This document shows positions 32,680 through 34,204 of a DNA stretch of 34,204 nt, in pieces. The position numbers were made by a program, and so were the translations under genes. The stretch covers positions 1 to 34,204 of the forward strand of contig NZ_JABBFR010000022.1 in assembly GCF_018494065.1 (NCBI RefSeq), written 5' to 3'. The DNA is from Rosenbergiella gaditana (GTDB taxonomy: Bacteria; Pseudomonadota; Gammaproteobacteria; Enterobacterales; Enterobacteriaceae). The notes below the pieces were generated by a model, which was not told where the DNA came from, did not search any database, and saw only the letters and a program-made list of their open reading frames with translations. Positions within the stretch are counted from its first letter, which is position 1. Every line of letters begins with the position of its first letter.

Positions 32680-33975
32680 TTAAAGCTTCTCAACAGCTTT
32701 CTTATTCGGTAAAGTTATACTAATTAATAACACGACAATTCCCATTGCCGTCACATACCAGAAAAAGCTCGATTCCATCCCTTTTTGCTTTAGCACGAGT
32801 GCAATAAACTCAGCTGAGCCACCGAATATTGCATTACCAATAGCGTATGGGAGTCCTACACCTAAAGCTCGGAGTTGCGGCGGAAAAAGCTCAGCTTTCA
32901 ATATCCCACTAACAGCCGTATAGAAACTGCATATTACTAACGCTAGGAATATAAGAAGGAAGATAAGAACCAGGCTCGTGACAGTCGATAGATATACCAT
33001 AATGGGTACGGTAAACAGAGCTAGTCCCACAGCAAAAATAATCACAGAAGCTTTACGGCCCATTTTATCTGATAACGCCCCAGCAATAGGCTGTAGCACC
33101 ATGAAGAGTAATAGGGCACCAGTCATTAGCATACTACTGGTTTTAGCATCTAACCCAACACTATTGATGAGATATTTTTGCATATACGTGGTAAATGTAT
33201 AAAAACTTAATGATCCCCCTGCTGTAATACCGATAACTTTAATAAATGGCCGCCAATGGTAGCGAAGAAGATAAACTAAACTTCCTGCGTTTTTATTAGT
33301 ACGCTGCGCTTCATCACTCGTTTCATGCAATGATTTTCTCAACCATAGGGCAACAATGGATAATACAGCACCAATCAGAAAAGGAATGCGCCAACCCCAA
33401 GCTCGTAAACTCTCATTATCGAGAAGCTGCTGTAAAATGACGACAGTGAGTACCGCCATCAGTTGTCCGCCAATTAAAGTGACATATTGAAAAGAAGCAT
33501 AGAACCCTTTTTTTCCTTCCGTCGCGATTTCACTCATATAAGTCGCACTTGCGCCATATTCCCCGCCAACAGAAAGGCCTTGCAACATTCTGACCAACAA
33601 CAAAAGTATGGGAGCGAACAAGCCAATTTGATTATATCCGGGTAAAAACGCGATCACTAATGATCCAAAACACATGATATATACCGATATAATCATGGAC
33701 TTTTTACGTCCAAAACGATCGCCGATAAACCCAAATAGCCATCCGCCGATAGGCCGCATTAAAAAGCCTGCAGCAAATACCCCCGCAGTCTGCAGTAACT
33801 GAGTCGTGACGTCACCTTGGGGAAAGAAAATATGCGCAAAATAGATTGAAAAAAATGAGTAAACATAAAAGTCGAACCATTCGACTAAATTTCCTGATGA
33901 GGCACCCACAATGGCTTTAATTCTTTGGATGTCACTCAGTGTCGTTACGGGTGACATCACCCTCTGTCTATTCAT
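32680..33975 (-). CDS. kgtP: Alpha-ketoglutarate/proton symporter
   Basis: MFS transporter (metabolite:H+ symporter family, 12 helices) importing 2-oxoglutarate. N-terminal [27 protein letters not shown], motif [50 protein letters not shown] and [12 protein letters not shown] in the second half match E. coli KgtP. 431 residues (E. coli 432). AGAGG lies eight bases before the ATG. As in E. coli it lies downstream of an rRNA operon on the same strand, with the rRNA terminator between. Confidence 0.95.
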   Translation of the reverse strand: MNRQRVMSPVTTLSDIQRIKAIVGASSGNLVEWFDFYVYSFFSIYFAHIFFPQGDVTTQLLQTAGVFAAGFLMRPIGGWLFGFIGDRFGRKKSMIISVYIMCFGSLVIAFLPGYNQIGLFAPILLLLVRMLQGLSVGGEYGASATYMSEIATEGKKGFYASFQYVTLIGGQLMAVLTVVILQQLLDNESLRAWGWRIPFLIGAVLSIVALWLRKSLHETSDEAQRTNKNAGSLVYLLRYHWRPFIKVIGITAGGSLSFYTFTTYMQKYLINSVGLDAKTSSMLMTGALLLFMVLQPIAGALSDKMGRKASVIIFAVGLALFTVPIMVYLSTVTSLVLIFLLIFLALVICSFYTAVSGILKAELFPPQLRALGVGLPYAIGNAIFGGSAEFIALVLKQKGMESSFFWYVTAMGIVVLLISITLPNKKAVEKL

Positions 33976-33981
33976 AGCGGG

Positions 33982-34032
33982 AACCTCTGATTATTAGATT
34001 TTTTATAACGTGACTAATCAGAATAAGAGGTT
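33982..34032 (-). promoter_or_regulatory. Nested inverted repeat over the kgtP ribosome site
   Basis: Plus-strand AACCTCT (33982-33988) matches AGAGGTT (34026-34032), and CTGATTA (33987-33993) matches TAATCAG (34015-34021). In kgtP mRNA the 3' arm contains the Shine-Dalgarno AGAGG, so the fold would hide it if transcription starts upstream of 34032. The transcription start is not certain; the remaining 33976-34110 gap shows no clear promoter. Confidence 0.35.
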
Positions 34033-34110
34033 GATAAGCAAAGTAAAGTGATGTTTTTAATAGATGAGAAATTAATCAATATTAATAGTGGTATAGATTA
34101 CCACCAATGC

Positions 34111-34140
34111 AAAAAGGCCATCCTTACGGATGGCCTTTTT
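34111..34140 (-). terminator. rRNA operon terminator
   Basis: 13-bp perfect stem AAAAAGGCCATCC (34111-34123) / GGATGGCCTTTTT (34128-34140) with loop TTAC, ten bases beyond the 5S 3' end. A second hairpin GTGGTA/TACCAC at 34088-34104 follows in the direction of transcription, possibly a back-up terminator. Confidence 0.92.
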
Positions 34141-34150
34141 GTCTTATTGG

Positions 34151-34204
34151 ATGCCTGGCAGTTCCCTACTCTCGCATGGGGAGACCCCACACTACCATCG
34201 GCGC
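34151..34204 (-). rRNA. rrf: 5S rRNA, 3' part (cut by window end)
   Basis: The reverse complement is the last 54 bases of a 5S rRNA: it contains GATGGTAGTGTGGGG and ends in GAACTGCCAGGCAT. From memory it is identical to E. coli in this part. The 5' half lies beyond the right edge. Confidence 0.97.

Overview
This window is chromosomal DNA of a member of the order Enterobacterales. Almost every protein aligns end to end with an E. coli or Klebsiella protein as I remember them, and small blocks of E. coli gene order survive: gpt-pepD-dinB-dpaA-yafJ-gmhA, ygaC-ygaM, proVWX, emrRAB, and yfiF-yfiP-patZ-pssA-kgtP-5S rRNA. These blocks lie far apart on the E. coli map and several familiar neighbours are absent (fadE, nrdHIEF, luxS, trxC, yfiM), so this is a rearranged relative, not Escherichia itself. 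The genus cannot be fixed from the window; Erwiniaceae or a similar family is a guess.

Layout. 1-6160: purine salvage (gpt), dipeptidase (pepD), SOS polymerase IV with a LexA box (dinB), the peptidoglycan-Lpp amidase dpaA, the glutamine amidotransferase-like yafJ, and the heptose isomerase gmhA. 6300-8324: a transaminase/omega-amidase pair (ybdL-yafV) behind a probable MetJ operator. 8304-17372: a purine-ring catabolic island, with hiuH, uraD, hpxK and hpxJ on the minus strand, the RpiR regulator hpxU, hpxWXYZ on the plus strand, and the allantoinase puuE on the minus strand. 17436-18819: speG, ygaC and ygaM. 19050-22444: the osmoprotectant transporter proVWX. 22665-26024: the regulator emrR (mprA) and the drug pump emrAB. 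26042-26785: an internally deleted IS3-family (IS150-group) element. 26802-33975: yfiF, yfiP (tapT), patZ, pssA and kgtP. 34111-34204: terminator and 3' end of a 5S rRNA gene, so an rRNA operon transcribed on the minus strand enters from the right.

How the genes work together. The hpx/puuE island encodes the route from 5-hydroxyisourate through allantoin and allantoate to ureidoglycine, its transamination, and downstream amide hydrolysis (oxamate to oxalate plus ammonia). No urate-oxidising enzyme and no oxalurate/oxamate carbamoyltransferase is in the window. The best regulatory observation is that all three transcription units of the island (hpxJ, hpxW, puuE) carry sigma-54 type -24/-12 elements with exact GG-N10-GC spacing about 25-40 bases before their coding regions. 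An NtrC-like site lies about 100 bases upstream of the hpxJ start. This suggests direct nitrogen control, with HpxU as the probable pathway-specific regulator.

Other points of interest are: a PatZ acetyltransferase that has lost about 70 residues of its ATP-grasp domain in frame; a mini-IS whose orfB has collapsed in frame between two Phe/Tyr-Tyr motifs and which splits the stem of the emrB/yfiF terminator; and a six-copy AGAGTA repeat plus an attenuator-like hairpin between emrR and emrA. Comparisons with E. coli or Klebsiella proteins rest on memory, not on a search.
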